A DNA stretch of 44,771 nucleotides from Rhodospirillaceae bacterium (GTDB taxonomy: Bacteria > Pseudomonadota > Alphaproteobacteria > GCA-2721365). The stretch lies in the NCBI GenBank assembly GCA_002721365.1, contig PBKC01000018.1, positions 1-44,771 on the forward strand. Reading direction: 5' to 3'. Positions 1 through 9,315 of this stretch are shown piece by piece. How positions within the stretch are numbered: the stretch's first letter is position 1; each line of letters starts with the position of its first letter. Under the pieces are notes generated by a model. The model saw only the letters and a list, made by a program, of their open reading frames with translations, was not told where the DNA came from and made no database searches. Both the position numbers and the translations under genes were made by a program.

Positions 1-1
1 G

Positions 2-2845
2 GCGCGCCGGCCGCTGGTCGCCTCCCGCGCGGCGATCCTGGCGGCGTTGCTGCCCGAGGACGCCGATCGCGAGAAGTTCCTGCACGTCATCGGCATCCAC
101 GGTGATCCGGTGCTTGCCAAGAAGAAGATCGATGCGGCGGTAAGAAGCGGAATCAGAGTTTCTGATCCATATGGATACGACCGAGCTTTCCAATACGTCC
201 CATGCAATGCGGAGATTGAATGGCTGGCGGACGCCTGTCGCGCTTCGGGGGTCGTTGACCCCGCCGTCCTGGATCCCACGGCCGGGGGTGGAAGCATTCC
301 ATTTGAATCGACGCGTCTGAAACTCACCACCGTTGCAAATGATCTTAATCCAGTCGCTGCGTTGATAATGGAGGCCACAGTGCGATGGCCCGTCGCGCAA
401 GGGCTGCCACTTCTCGACGAATTCCAGAAAGTCTGTAGTGCGTGGCGCGAGAGGGTCGAGCAACGGATCAGCAGTCTGTTCCCGGTGACGAACGACCCGA
501 ACTTGATCGAGACCACTTACCTCTGGGCGCGCACCTGTCATTGCCCGTATTGCGACGGGCTGGTGCCGTTGTCGCCGAACTGGCGGCTGGCGCCGGATGG
601 GACGGGGGTGCGGTTGCTGCCGCATGTCGGTTCGGGACCGAACAGCGCAGGGCGGGTCTGCGAGTTCGAGATCGTCCGCGACACCGAGGCGCAGTCCGAG
701 GGGACGGTGCAGCGGGGCGACGGCATCTGCCCCTTTCCCGACTGCGGGCGGGTGATCGAGGGCGACGAGATCAAGCGCCAGGCGCAGGCCGAGGGGTTGG
801 GCGATCAGCTCTACGCCGTCGTCTACAAGCGCCGCGTGGTGACCGGGGGCAACGGCACGCGCCGGCGTGAGAAGTGGGAGCGCGGCTATCGCGCCCCCCG
901 CCCAGAGGACGACGTCGCCGAATTCTGCCGCCGCTTCGTGGCAGAGAAGATGCCGGAATGGGAGGCCCTCGACCTCGTGCCGACGGAACGCGTGCCCGAG
1001 GAAATCAACGACGACCGGCCGATCCAGTACGGCATGCCGCTGTGGCGCGATTTCTTCTCGCCCCGCCAACTCATCGGTCATGTAACGGGTGTGCAGGTAT
1101 TCCGTGAGCTTCTGGAAGAAGAAAAGGAAGTTGGCCTCACAGACGGTAAACGGGCGGCCTTCACCTACTTGGCGCTGACCCTCGACACGATCCTGAATTA
1201 CAATTCCCGATTTGGGCGATGGGATAATACTACGTCACGCGTTCGATCCATTTTCGATCGTCACGACTATGCTTTTGTCGCGTCCTACGCCGAGATGGCT
1301 CCGCTGATCACAGGGGTCGGCTACGACTGGGCGATCGAGAAGACCGAGAAGTGTATCGCCGAGCTGATCGGGCTCACTCGCCCCGACATCGACGTCAAGG
1401 CGTGGAAGAAGGGGCGGTCGCAGCGCAGCCTGCTCGATGGCGGGACCGTCGTGCCGCCGCGGATCGAGATCTCCGCCAAGTCAGCCGATGCTCTCGACCA
1501 TATCGGGCGCGGGAGCGTCGATCTCGTGGTCATGGACCCGCCCTATTACGACAACGTCATGTATGCGGAGCTGTCGGACTTCTTCTATGTCTGGCTGAAA
1601 CGCACAGCGGGGCTGCTTCATCCGGCGCTGTTCACCCGGCCGCTCGCCGACAAGGAGAGCGAGGCGGTCGCCAATCCCGCCCGCTTCCGCGGCCGCAGGG
1701 GCGCCCGTGACCTCGCCTATCGCGACTATCGCGACCGCATGGCGGCGATCTTCGCCGAATCCCGCCGGGTGCTGAAGGCCGACGGCCTGATGGTGCTGAT
1801 GTTCACCCACAAGGCGACGGGGGCATGGGACGCGCTGACGACCGGGCTGATGGAGGCCGGCTTCGTCGTCACCGCGAGCTGGCCGATCAACACAGAGGCC
1901 TCGGGAGCGCTCAATATCAGGGATCGATCGGCCGCCAACAGCACGGTTCTGCTGGTCTGCCGCCCGCGCCCCGAACCCGACGGCGGCGCCGAAGCGGTCT
2001 ATTGGGAGGAGCTGGAACCCGAGGTGCGCAAGGCGGTGGCGGCGCGGGTGGCGGACTTCCAGGCCGCCGGCATCCGCGGCGTCGATCTCTATCTCTCCTG
2101 CTTCGGGCCGGCGCTGGAGGCGTTCTCGCGCCACTGGCCGGTCCGGCGCGGCTCGCCGCGACCGCCGCCTCCGGCGCGCCGCCGGGCGCAGAAGGAGCTG
2201 TTCGAGGAGGAATGGGACCCCTACGCTGCGACGCCTGAGGATGCGCTGTTCGCCGCCCGCGCCGAGGTCAAGCGCTGGCGTCTCGACCAGCTCAACAACG
2301 TCCAGCGCCAGGGGCGGCTCGACCCGCTGGCGGAATGGTTCGTGCTCGCCTGGGACGCGTTCGGGGCGCCGCGTTTTCCCTATGACGAAGCGCTGCGCTT
2401 GGCGCGGGTTGTCGGTATCGACGTCGACCACGACATCGTCGGGCGCGTCTGCGAGAAGGTGCAGAGCGATCTCGTCATGTGGGACAGCGGCCGGCGCGCC
2501 GCGAAGCAGGCACTTGGCCCCGCGGACGGGTCGGTATCCATGCTCGACGCCCTCCACCACGCCGCCCATGCCGGGCGCACCCGCGGACTCGCTGCGGCGC
2601 GCGACTTGGTGGAGCGGGCCGGCGTCGCGACCGAGCCCGCCTTTCTCGCAACGCTCGAAGCCATGCTGGAAGTGCTGCCGCCGTCGCCCGGCTTCGGCGG
2701 TCTCGACCCCGACAAGGCCGTGCGCCCGGCCGCCGACGATTTCGACGCCCTGGAGAACCTGCGGCGGCTGGCGTTCGGCGACAAGGTCGACCAGCCACAA
2801 CAGCTGGATCTGTTGCAGCGGGAGCTGGAGGCGGCGACCGCATGA
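2..2845 (+). CDS. DUF1156 DNA methylase, anti-phage associated (5' end cut by window)
   Basis: Predicted adenine-specific DNA methylase of the DUF1156 family, acting in phage defence. The frame is open from base 2 and begins ARRPLVASRAAILAALLP, which matches the conserved N-terminal WWARRPL segment of the family. The true start is therefore just outside the window, and the TTG at 47 is not the start. A motif I-like DPTAGGGSIPFE (about 274-309) would bind S-adenosylmethionine, and DPPYYDNV (about 1537-1560) is the catalytic N/DPPY motif. Two Cys pairs (CHCPYC and CPFPDC) look like zinc ribbons. The stop overlaps the next start as ATGA, so the two genes are translationally coupled. DUF1156 methylases recur in defence islands with DUF499, DUF3780 and helicase genes; those partners would be upstream, out of view. 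Confidence 0.9.
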   Translation, partial: ARRPLVASRAAILAALLPEDADREKFLHVIGIHGDPVLAKKKIDAAVRSGIRVSDPYGYDRAFQYVPCNAEIEWLADACRASGVVDPAVLDPTAGGGSIPFESTRLKLTTVANDLNPVAALIMEATVRWPVAQGLPLLDEFQKVCSAWRERVEQRISSLFPVTNDPNLIETTYLWARTCHCPYCDGLVPLSPNWRLAPDGTGVRLLPHVGSGPNSAGRVCEFEIVRDTEAQSEGTVQRGDGICPFPDCGRVIEGDEIKRQAQAEGLGDQLYAVVYKRRVVTGGNGTRRREKWERGYRAPRPEDDVAEFCRRFVAEKMPEWEALDLVPTERVPEEINDDRPIQYGMPLWRDFFSPRQLIGHVTGVQVFRELLEEEKEVGLTDGKRAAFTYLALTLDTILNYNSRFGRWDNTTSRVRSIFDRHDYAFVASYAEMAPLITGVGYDWAIEKTEKCIAELIGLTRPDIDVKAWKKGRSQRSLLDGGTVVPPRIEISAKSADALDHIGRGSVDLVVMDPPYYDNVMYAELSDFFYVWLKRTAGLLHPALFTRPLADKESEAVANPARFRGRRGARDLAYRDYRDRMAAIFAESRRVLKADGLMVLMFTHKATGAWDALTTGLMEAGFVVTASWPINTEASGALNIRDRSAANSTVLLVCRPRPEPDGGAEAVYWEELEPEVRKAVAARVADFQAAGIRGVDLYLSCFGPALEAFSRHWPVRRGSPRPPPPARRRAQKELFEEEWDPYAATPEDALFAARAEVKRWRLDQLNNVQRQGRLDPLAEWFVLAWDAFGAPRFPYDEALRLARVVGIDVDHDIVGRVCEKVQSDLVMWDSGRRAAKQALGPADGSVSMLDALHHAAHAGRTRGLAAARDLVERAGVATEPAFLATLEAMLEVLPPSPGFGGLDPDKAVRPAADDFDALENLRRLAFGDKVDQPQQLDLLQRELEAATA

Positions 2846-5800
2846 CTCTCCTGACCGACCGCGAGTGGAAGGTCAAGTACACGCCCAATGACGGCGACCT
2901 CGTAAGGCAGTTCTGGATTCCGGCGCTCGCCTGCGGGGTCCGCTATCATCGCACCACCGGCTACTTCGCCGCGGCGGCGCTGGCCGTCGCCATGCGCGGG
3001 GTCGAGGGGCTGATCGTCAACGGCGGCACGATGCGCATGATCGTGGGATGCACCCTCGACGAGTCCGAGGTCGCGGCGATCACCCGAGGCGAAGGCTTGC
3101 GCGACGCCATCGGCAACGCCCTGCTGAAATCGCCATTCGACGTGCCCGACGAGGCCGCCGCCGACGCGCTGGAATTGCTCGCCTGGCTGATCGCCCGCCG
3201 CCATCTCGACGTCAAGGTCGCGGTTCCCTGCGACGCCGAGCGGCGCCCGGTCGGGGGGACGGTGATCTTCCACGAGAAGGGGGGCGTGATCGAGGACAAG
3301 GCCGGCGACCGCCTGTCCTTCACCGGCGGCATCAACGAGACTCTCCAGGGCTGGCGCGGCAACTGGGACAGCTTCCACGTCCACCGGAGTTGGACCGGCG
3401 AGGGCGCCCATGTCGAGGCCGAGGAGGAGACGTTCCAGCGGCTGTGGGCCGACCGCGACGGTCGCGCGCTGGTCGTCGATATCCCCGTCGCCGTCAAGGA
3501 GCGGCTGCTGACATTTCTGCCGCCGGACGACAGGCTGCCCGAACGTCTCCAGGGCCTCGACGAGTCGACGAAGCCGTTCGACCGTAAGGAGCGGCCAGCC
3601 GAGACCACTGCGGCTCCACAGCCACCGGAACCGCCCGCAACTGACCCGCGCCGTGTCGTCTGGAGCTTTCTCTGGAAAGCGGCGACGATGCCGGGCGGTG
3701 GCATGCGCGTCGGCGAGGCGACTGCGGCCGTCACGCCATGGCCGCACCAGATCCGCGCCTTCGAGCGAATGTACGAACCCTGGCCGCCGCGGCTGCTGAT
3801 CGCCGACGAAGTCGGGCTCGGCAAGACCATCCAGGCGGGCCTGCTGCTTCGCCAAGCCTGGCTGGCGGGACGGACCCGGCGGGTCCTGGTCATGGCGCCG
3901 AAGGCGGTGCTGCGGCAGTGGCAGCTCGAACTCCGCGAGAAGTTCAATCTGGATTGGCCGATCTATGACGGGCAGCGCCTTTCGTGGCTGGAATCGGCCG
4001 CACGCGGCACCGCCGTCCGTGCGGTCGGCCGGGATGAATGGTACCAGGAGCCGGCGGTTCTCGTCTCCAGTCACCTGATGCGCCGGCGCGACCGGGCGCG
4101 GGAGCTTCTCGAACAGGCCGAGCCGTGGGACCTCGTCGTCCTCGACGAGGCGCATCATGCGCGTCGTCGCGGCGGGGGGATCGGCGTGAGCGACGACAGG
4201 CCGAACCAGCTCCTGCGCCTGATGCACGGGCTGCGCTACCGCACCGCCGGACTGGTGATGCTGACCGCAACGCCGATGCAGGTGAGCCCGATGGAGGTCT
4301 GGGATCTGCTGGATCTGCTCGGGCTGCCGTCGGCATGGACGGCGGACGCCTTCCTCGCCTTCTTCGACCGGGTGCGTAAGCCCGCCCCGGACGCTGCCGA
4401 CCTCGCGGCCATGGCCGCCCTGTTTCGTGCGGTGGAGGCGCAGTACGGGCCGGTGAACGAGACCGACGCGGCCAGCCGCATAAACGGGGGATCACCCCTC
4501 GCGGCGCGGAAGGTGCTACGCGCGCTCCGGGATGACGCCTCGACGATTCGCCTGCGCCGCCTGAGTACGGAGGAGCGGCGCGGGGCGATCGCCATCATGC
4601 TTTCCAACACGCCAATTCGGCGGCTGGTGTCGCGCCATACGCGGGAGCTTCTGAGGCGCTATCACAAGGCGGGGCAGCTCGACACGCCGATAGCGGATCG
4701 CGTCGTGGAGGACCGGTTCGTCGACATGACCGAGGCCGAGCGCACCGTCTACGAGCGGGTCGAGGACTACATCTCGACCACCTACAATCGCGTCCCCGGC
4801 GAGCGGCGGTCGGCGGTCGGGTTCGTGATGACGATCTATCGGCGGCGGCTCGCGAGCAGCTTCCACGCCCTCGCCCGCACGCTGGAGAACCGCCTCGGCC
4901 GCATCCAGGGTGCGGCGGCAGCGCGAGACGACGCCGAGGAGGACCTGATCGACGCAGAACCCACCGGCGAGCCCGTCGATGCCGACGACGCAGATGCCCT
5001 GGAGCGCGAGGCGCTGGCGCTGGAGGAGCGCGGCGCCATCGCCGACCTGCTCGACGCTGCGCGCCGGCTGCCCGCCGACAGCAAGGCGGCGACGCTCTCG
5101 GATGCGCTCGAAGCGCTGCGTGCCGACGGATTTCCGCAGGTCATCGTCTTCACGCAGTTCGTCGATACCATGCGCTTCATCCGCGAGCATCTGCGCTCCG
5201 TCTACGGCGACCGCCTGATCTGCTTCTCGGGGCTGGGCGGCGAGAGAGTCAGCGGCGACGGCGGCTGGCAACCGATTTCGCGAGAGGATACCAAGCGGCT
5301 GTTCTTCGAGGGCCGTGCCGAGATCATGATCTGTACCGACGCCGCGGCCGAGGGCCTCAACTTCCAGTTCTGCGGCGCAATGGTGAACTACGACATGCCG
5401 TGGAACCCGATGCGGGTCGAGCAGCGGATCGGCCGCATCGATCGTCTGGGGCAGCGGTTCGAGCGCATCCGCATCGTCAATCTACACCTGAGCGATACCG
5501 TCGAGGCGGACATTTACCTGGCGCTGCGCACCCGGATCGGGCTGTTCGAGCGGTTCGTCGGCCGCTTGCAGCCGATCCTGTCGCAGCTTCCCCGGCGCAT
5601 CCAGGAGGCGACGTTCCAGGGCGGCGAGGAGCGCGCGCATGCAAGGGATAAGGCGGTCGAAGGGATCGGCGCCGAGGCGGACGCGCTCGAGTCGGGCGGC
5701 TTCGACCTCGACGCGGTAACCGACGCCGAATTGGTTATCCCGGCCCGGCCTGCCCTGCTATATGACCTCGCCGATCTCGGCGCCCTGCTTCGCTGCCCCG

Positions 5801-6045
5801 ACCTTCTGCCGCCGGGAACGGCTGTGCGGCCGATGGCGGGCGGCAAGGACATGGGCCTCCTCGCCCCCGGCATGGCGAAGGAAGTCCGCGTCACCACCGA
5901 CCCGGCCTACTACGAGATGCACGCCGAAAGCGTCGAACTGTGGTCCCCCGGTTCGCCGACCTTTCCGCACCCGGATGAATTTCTGACCGAGGACGGGGTC
6001 GAACGCACGGCGTTCGCCGCCGCGGTCGGCGGTTCCGGGGTGTAG
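2842..6045 (+). CDS. PLD-like domain / SNF2-type helicase, anti-phage protein
   Basis: Two-domain defence protein of 1067 aa. The N-terminal part (about residues 1-200) is phospholipase-D-like, with HEK near residue 144 and FTGGINET near 160, a variant of the HxK...GSxN signature. The SNF2/SF2 ATPase follows: DEVGLGKT (Lys about 328), DEAHH (about 435), LTATPMQ, then the C-terminal lobe with QVIVFTQF, TDAAAEGLN (about 833) and RIGRIDRLGQ (about 864). The start is the ATG at 2842, which overlaps the methylase stop by 4 nt and directly precedes MTLLTDREWKVKYTP; longer upstream reading in this frame is a shadow of the methylase gene. It probably translocates on or remodels foreign DNA, with the PLD domain acting as a nuclease. 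The first PLD half-motif looks degenerate, so nuclease activity is uncertain. Confidence 0.9.
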   Translation: MTLLTDREWKVKYTPNDGDLVRQFWIPALACGVRYHRTTGYFAAAALAVAMRGVEGLIVNGGTMRMIVGCTLDESEVAAITRGEGLRDAIGNALLKSPFDVPDEAAADALELLAWLIARRHLDVKVAVPCDAERRPVGGTVIFHEKGGVIEDKAGDRLSFTGGINETLQGWRGNWDSFHVHRSWTGEGAHVEAEEETFQRLWADRDGRALVVDIPVAVKERLLTFLPPDDRLPERLQGLDESTKPFDRKERPAETTAAPQPPEPPATDPRRVVWSFLWKAATMPGGGMRVGEATAAVTPWPHQIRAFERMYEPWPPRLLIADEVGLGKTIQAGLLLRQAWLAGRTRRVLVMAPKAVLRQWQLELREKFNLDWPIYDGQRLSWLESAARGTAVRAVGRDEWYQEPAVLVSSHLMRRRDRARELLEQAEPWDLVVLDEAHHARRRGGGIGVSDDRPNQLLRLMHGLRYRTAGLVMLTATPMQVSPMEVWDLLDLLGLPSAWTADAFLAFFDRVRKPAPDAADLAAMAALFRAVEAQYGPVNETDAASRINGGSPLAARKVLRALRDDASTIRLRRLSTEERRGAIAIMLSNTPIRRLVSRHTRELLRRYHKAGQLDTPIADRVVEDRFVDMTEAERTVYERVEDYISTTYNRVPGERRSAVGFVMTIYRRRLASSFHALARTLENRLGRIQGAAAARDDAEEDLIDAEPTGEPVDADDADALEREALALEERGAIADLLDAARRLPADSKAATLSDALEALRADGFPQVIVFTQFVDTMRFIREHLRSVYGDRLICFSGLGGERVSGDGGWQPISREDTKRLFFEGRAEIMICTDAAAEGLNFQFCGAMVNYDMPWNPMRVEQRIGRIDRLGQRFERIRIVNLHLSDTVEADIYLALRTRIGLFERFVGRLQPILSQLPRRIQEATFQGGEERAHARDKAVEGIGAEADALESGGFDLDAVTDAELVIPARPALLYDLADLGALLRCPDLLPPGTAVRPMAGGKDMGLLAPGMAKEVRVTTDPAYYEMHAESVELWSPGSPTFPHPDEFLTEDGVERTAFAAAVGGSGV

Positions 6046-6052
6046 CCGGCGG

Positions 6053-6514
6053 ATGAGCGATCTTGGCCGCGTCGGCGATTTGTTGGAGCAGGTCCGCGTT
6101 CTGGCGGCGGCGTATTACGAAGAAACGGGCAAGCCTCTCGGGGTCACCGGCGAGATGGGCGAGTACCTCGCCGCGAAGCATCTCGATTTGGAGCTCGCGG
6201 GGGCGCGCGAACCCGGCTACGACGCCATCGGCGCAAACGGACGGCGCATCCAGATCAAGGCGCGAGTCCTGCCGAGCGGAAAGCGGCTGACGGGACAGCG
6301 CCTCGGCGCCGTCACGCTCGACCACGCATGCGACAGCGTCCTCCTCGTCCTGATGAACGAGCGCTTCGAACCGGTGGCGATGCACGAAGCCGACAGCCCC
6401 GCCGTGGAAGCCGCGCTCTTGTCACCGGGCAGCAAGGCGAGGAACGTCCGCGGAGCATTGTCGATCCGCAAGTTCATGTCGATCGGTCGGCAGGTCTGGC
6501 CCCGCCGGGAATGA
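6053..6514 (+). CDS. DUF6998-type protein, PD-(D/E)XK nuclease-like
   Basis: Small protein of 153 aa starting 7 nt after the helicase stop, so almost certainly in the same operon. GEMGEYLAAKHLDL, then GYDAIGANGRRIQIKAR, gives the order Glu, Asp, Gln-x-Lys expected of a PD-(D/E)XK restriction-like core of the RecB/Holliday-resolvase type. The family name DUF6998 is from memory of similar proteins; the nuclease reading is from the motif pattern. It may be the DNA-cutting or DNA-recognition subunit of the DUF1156/PLD-helicase module. It ends with a basic tail (GRQVWPRRE). After it there is no clear gene for 284 bp. Confidence 0.75.
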   Translation: MSDLGRVGDLLEQVRVLAAAYYEETGKPLGVTGEMGEYLAAKHLDLELAGAREPGYDAIGANGRRIQIKARVLPSGKRLTGQRLGAVTLDHACDSVLLVLMNERFEPVAMHEADSPAVEAALLSPGSKARNVRGALSIRKFMSIGRQVWPRRE

Positions 6515-6798
6515 GGAAATGCTGTGCGCGACCGCGGAAACCCTGATAGCCGATGTGATCGGCGACGAGCGCGTCGACTCATCCGAGAGTTGCGGACAGT
6601 GCTTTGCGGTCCGCGGTTACGCTTGAACCAGCAGCTTTCAGGTTCCGCGGATCGTGATGCAACGGCCATAGGGCAAACTTGCAGCGGATTCGCGCTTTTG
6701 GGAGCCTGCTCGACACGGGTACCGGAAGGAGATCGGGCACCGTATCCGCCAGTGATAGTGCGAACGGCGGTGCGAGCCGCTGATCGCGTTGTCGCCGC

Positions 6799-7143
6799 AT
6801 GAGCTACATCGGCGCACATTGGAGCGGCAGGCAGTCTCTCCTCGTCTCCACGGCGGTAAACATGGTGCTCGGTTACATCATCGTTCTGCTGATCGGCTTC
6901 GGCCTCTCCATAATTCTTCCTGACTGGATAACCGAGCACCCGGTCGTGACCATCATCGCTGCAATCGCGTTTCTGGCGTGGTTCCTCTGGGCGCTGGTCG
7001 GAACTGCACGTTGCGCCATTCGCGTTATTCGTACTCGTGAGAAGGCTATGTGGGAGCGAGTCGCCGGAAGCGTCGCTTTGCTCGGCGTCGTGGCTATCGC
7101 TACGATCACGGCAAGCGACGCGAGCCGGTTACTTGGCGGTTGA
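6799..7143 (+). CDS. Small hypothetical membrane protein
   Basis: A 114-aa frame with three hydrophobic segments (about residues 20-40, 48-70 and 88-105) separated by a basic loop (RCAIRVIRTREKAMWERV). The opening MSYIGAHWSGRQSLLVSTAVNMVL resembles the start of a widespread proteobacterial hypothetical membrane family (Y-I-x-x-H-W-x-G). No enzyme motif is visible. No strong ribosome binding site precedes the ATG. It sits alone between the rightward defence operon and the leftward DUF3631 gene, so a role in the island is possible but not shown. Confidence 0.55.
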   Translation: MSYIGAHWSGRQSLLVSTAVNMVLGYIIVLLIGFGLSIILPDWITEHPVVTIIAAIAFLAWFLWALVGTARCAIRVIRTREKAMWERVAGSVALLGVVAIATITASDASRLLGG

Positions 7144-7294
7144 TCCGACGTAATGCGCGCTTGCGGCACCTTCGGTTGGATTCGTCATCGTGCCTGCCGT
7201 GGGCGGGCGAGTATTGCGGAAAAGCGCCCCACCGTTCGCCATGCCGGCGAGATCAACTCGACTTGGGCAAGTGACCATCGAGGCGCCGATGCCT

Positions 7295-8839
7295 TCACGG
7301 CGCTGATTCCGTTTCGCCTTCGAACCACTCGATCTCGTTGTCGACAACGGCCGTTCCGTCGCGAGGCGAAACACCGAAACATCGGCTGTTTCCCGCGGCC
7401 TTCGAGCCGAGTCTACCCGAAACGCCTGCACCCGATGTGTCGCCTTCGATGCCCTCGAAATCCGCGGAATCATTAGGTTGTTTCGCTGTTTCGGCTCCGG
7501 AGGGGAGATAGCGGCTGAACGCGTCGGTGAACTGATCGATGTGATAACCCTTGAGGGTCCGGCAGCTCACCCGGATCTGCCGGGGTCCGATCTTGAACGG
7601 CTTAAGCAGCCGAGCGACCTGCGTCTGTGTGATCGGGTTTCCGGCCCGCCACTCGGGCCAGGGCCGGTCCAGCATCTCGCCCAGCGCGACGGCAAGGTCG
7701 GCGGAGGAAATGCGGTCGAGGCCGCGCTCGCGGAGCACTGTACGAATGTCCGCCAAGAGCATGACGCCGGCCGTTTCGCCGCGATCCGTGCCGGTCAACG
7801 CCTCGGCGGCGCGCCGGGCGCGGAGGGGCCAATCGCCGCCCGCCGTATCGGCGATGGCGAGTAGCGGGTGCCAATTGTCGGCGCGCCGACCGGCAAGTGT
7901 CGCCGGGATGTTCGGATCGGCGCCTCGCAGGCAGTCGAAGTGGTCGGAGGTCCACCGGGCCGCCTTGCGGATCAGCGGGTCGAGGTGACCGAGACGGCCT
8001 TCGCGAGCAGGTTCGACATGTTCGCCCGGTCCCATCCTGCGAAGCTCGATGTGGATCGAGCGCGACGCCAAGGTCGGATGCAGGTCTCCGATCGCTGCGA
8101 TGGCCTTGGGGCTCCAGGTGCGGAATCGCCGTGGTTCATGATCGTCGCCCGTGGTGCGGATGACGAAGGCTGCGGCGCGACTGTGACCCGAATTCAGGAC
8201 TCCGCGCAGCTCGTCTCTCTGGCCGAGGAACGTGTCGGCTTCGTCTATCAGGAGCGTGGGCTGCCACTTTTCGACAGCCCGGAACAACGCCGCAGCCGTG
8301 ATGTTCGATCCGGGCAATGCCTTCGGCACCAGCGCTGCCAGCACCGTCAGGGCCGTCGTCTTGCCACACTCCGGCGTCGGCGAGGTTATGGACAGTATGG
8401 GTGAGATGCTGGAGGCGTCATGTGCGTGCGCATGGAGCACCCATAGGGCCAGGGCATCGGCGGCACCGGCAGGGAGGACGAGGTGCTTGCGGAACGTCGC
8501 CGCCATCGTCGTGAGTAGGTCTTCCCCGTCCACCAGCTTTGGCCATGGGACCACGTCTGGAAACAGCGTCTCCGTACCACCGTCCGACGGCGCATCGACG
8601 TCTCTCCGTCGAAGCCGTGCCACCTCGCGATCCAGAGTGGTGACACGGATCCCCAGCTTCGTCGCCTCGGCTTCTCTCCTCCGGTCGTACTCGACGGGCG
8701 ACAGGCGGGCGAGGCTCTCTATCACACCAGCGTCCGATTCGGCGTCGGTCAATGCGTCCTGCGGCGGGTCTCCGTCGAGGGTATAGAGCCCCTCATCGTC
8801 GATGACGACGTCTGGCGAGATGGCCTGTTCGCTCATCAT
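7295..8839 (-). CDS. DUF3631 domain ATPase of the mobile element
   Basis: A 514-aa protein with an AAA-like core: TPECGKTT is the Walker A and TLLIDEADTF the Walker B. The following segment (RGVLNSGHSRAAAFVIRTTG...RTWSPKAIAAIGDLHPTLASRSI) is typical of DUF3631 proteins of phages and integrative elements, which resemble primase/helicase ATPases. The start is the first of two adjacent ATGs (8839 or 8836), with GGAGG about 5 nt upstream; the codons overlap the stop of the preceding 90-aa gene. The last 70 residues are polar and low-complexity. Its likely role is replication or maintenance of the element. It is the last gene of a leftward operon beginning at the HTH gene at 9513. Confidence 0.85.
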   Translation of the reverse strand: MMSEQAISPDVVIDDEGLYTLDGDPPQDALTDAESDAGVIESLARLSPVEYDRRREAEATKLGIRVTTLDREVARLRRRDVDAPSDGGTETLFPDVVPWPKLVDGEDLLTTMAATFRKHLVLPAGAADALALWVLHAHAHDASSISPILSITSPTPECGKTTALTVLAALVPKALPGSNITAAALFRAVEKWQPTLLIDEADTFLGQRDELRGVLNSGHSRAAAFVIRTTGDDHEPRRFRTWSPKAIAAIGDLHPTLASRSIHIELRRMGPGEHVEPAREGRLGHLDPLIRKAARWTSDHFDCLRGADPNIPATLAGRRADNWHPLLAIADTAGGDWPLRARRAAEALTGTDRGETAGVMLLADIRTVLRERGLDRISSADLAVALGEMLDRPWPEWRAGNPITQTQVARLLKPFKIGPRQIRVSCRTLKGYHIDQFTDAFSRYLPSGAETAKQPNDSADFEGIEGDTSGAGVSGRLGSKAAGNSRCFGVSPRDGTAVVDNEIEWFEGETESAP

Positions 8840-9108
8840 GCGGCCCTCCGCCGGACCGTGCCGATGCGGCCCGATCGCCGATCCTCCGCTGCTACCTGCC
8901 GCAGCGCCTCCCGGACATGCTGTGGCAATGGAGGGACGCCCACCCGTTCGGCGACAACGGCATGGGCGAGGTCGTCGAGATCGTCGAACAACTCCAGCCC
9001 GCCACCGTGGATCAGCGCTACCTGCTCGCCCGGCGACAGATGGTCGAGCGCGATTCGGATCGCGTCGGCGGCGACTACGGCAATCCCGTGCCATCGGACG
9101 CCGCTCAT
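8836..9108 (-). CDS. Hypothetical 90-aa protein of the element operon
   Basis: Unrecognised protein beginning MSGVRWHGIAVVAADAIRIALDHLSPGEQVALIHGG. It is acidic in the middle and ends with a basic tail (DRRSGRIGTVRRRAA). Its start overlaps the stop of the 68-aa gene upstream and its stop overlaps the DUF3631 start. Both overlaps indicate translational coupling and support it being a real gene. No membrane segment or catalytic motif is visible. By position it is an accessory protein for the DUF3631 ATPase. Confidence 0.6.
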   Translation of the reverse strand: MSGVRWHGIAVVAADAIRIALDHLSPGEQVALIHGGGLELFDDLDDLAHAVVAERVGVPPLPQHVREALRQVAAEDRRSGRIGTVRRRAA

Positions 9109-9311
9109 GCTTCACCGCCTCTGCGGAAGGCCAGTTCCGCAACGATCCGTGCGCGGGACGGAGTCAACCCGAACCGGCCGATCAATAGGAGAGATTGGCA
9201 GACGCGAGCTAGAGAAGTATCTTCAGCACTGTTCAGCCAGTCAGCTTGAACGTGAGTACCGACCCGGTTGCCGCCTGCCAGCGGCGCCGGGTCTCGTGCA
9301 TAGAGGGCCAT
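9105..9311 (-). CDS. Hypothetical 68-aa protein of the element operon
   Basis: Small protein (MALYARDPAPLAGGNRVGTHVQADWLNS...FGLTPSRARIVAELAFRRGGEA) starting 4 nt after the stop of the HTH gene and overlapping the next start by ATGA. The C-terminal half could form a short helix-turn-helix (LTPSRARIVAELA), the only structural hint. The frame stays open upstream into the HTH gene, but the ATG at 9311 fits the spacing. Function unknown; operon context supports expression. Confidence 0.55.
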   Translation of the reverse strand: MALYARDPAPLAGGNRVGTHVQADWLNSAEDTSLARVCQSLLLIGRFGLTPSRARIVAELAFRRGGEA

Positions 9312-9315
9312 CGCG

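Noticed and set aside
1481..4227. Long reverse-strand frames opposite the methylase and helicase genes
   Set aside because: No motifs; the forward genes have clear domains and coupled starts.
6515..6798. Possible small genes between the DUF6998 gene and the membrane protein gene
   Set aside because: The frames have no ribosome binding site and random, Arg-rich translations.
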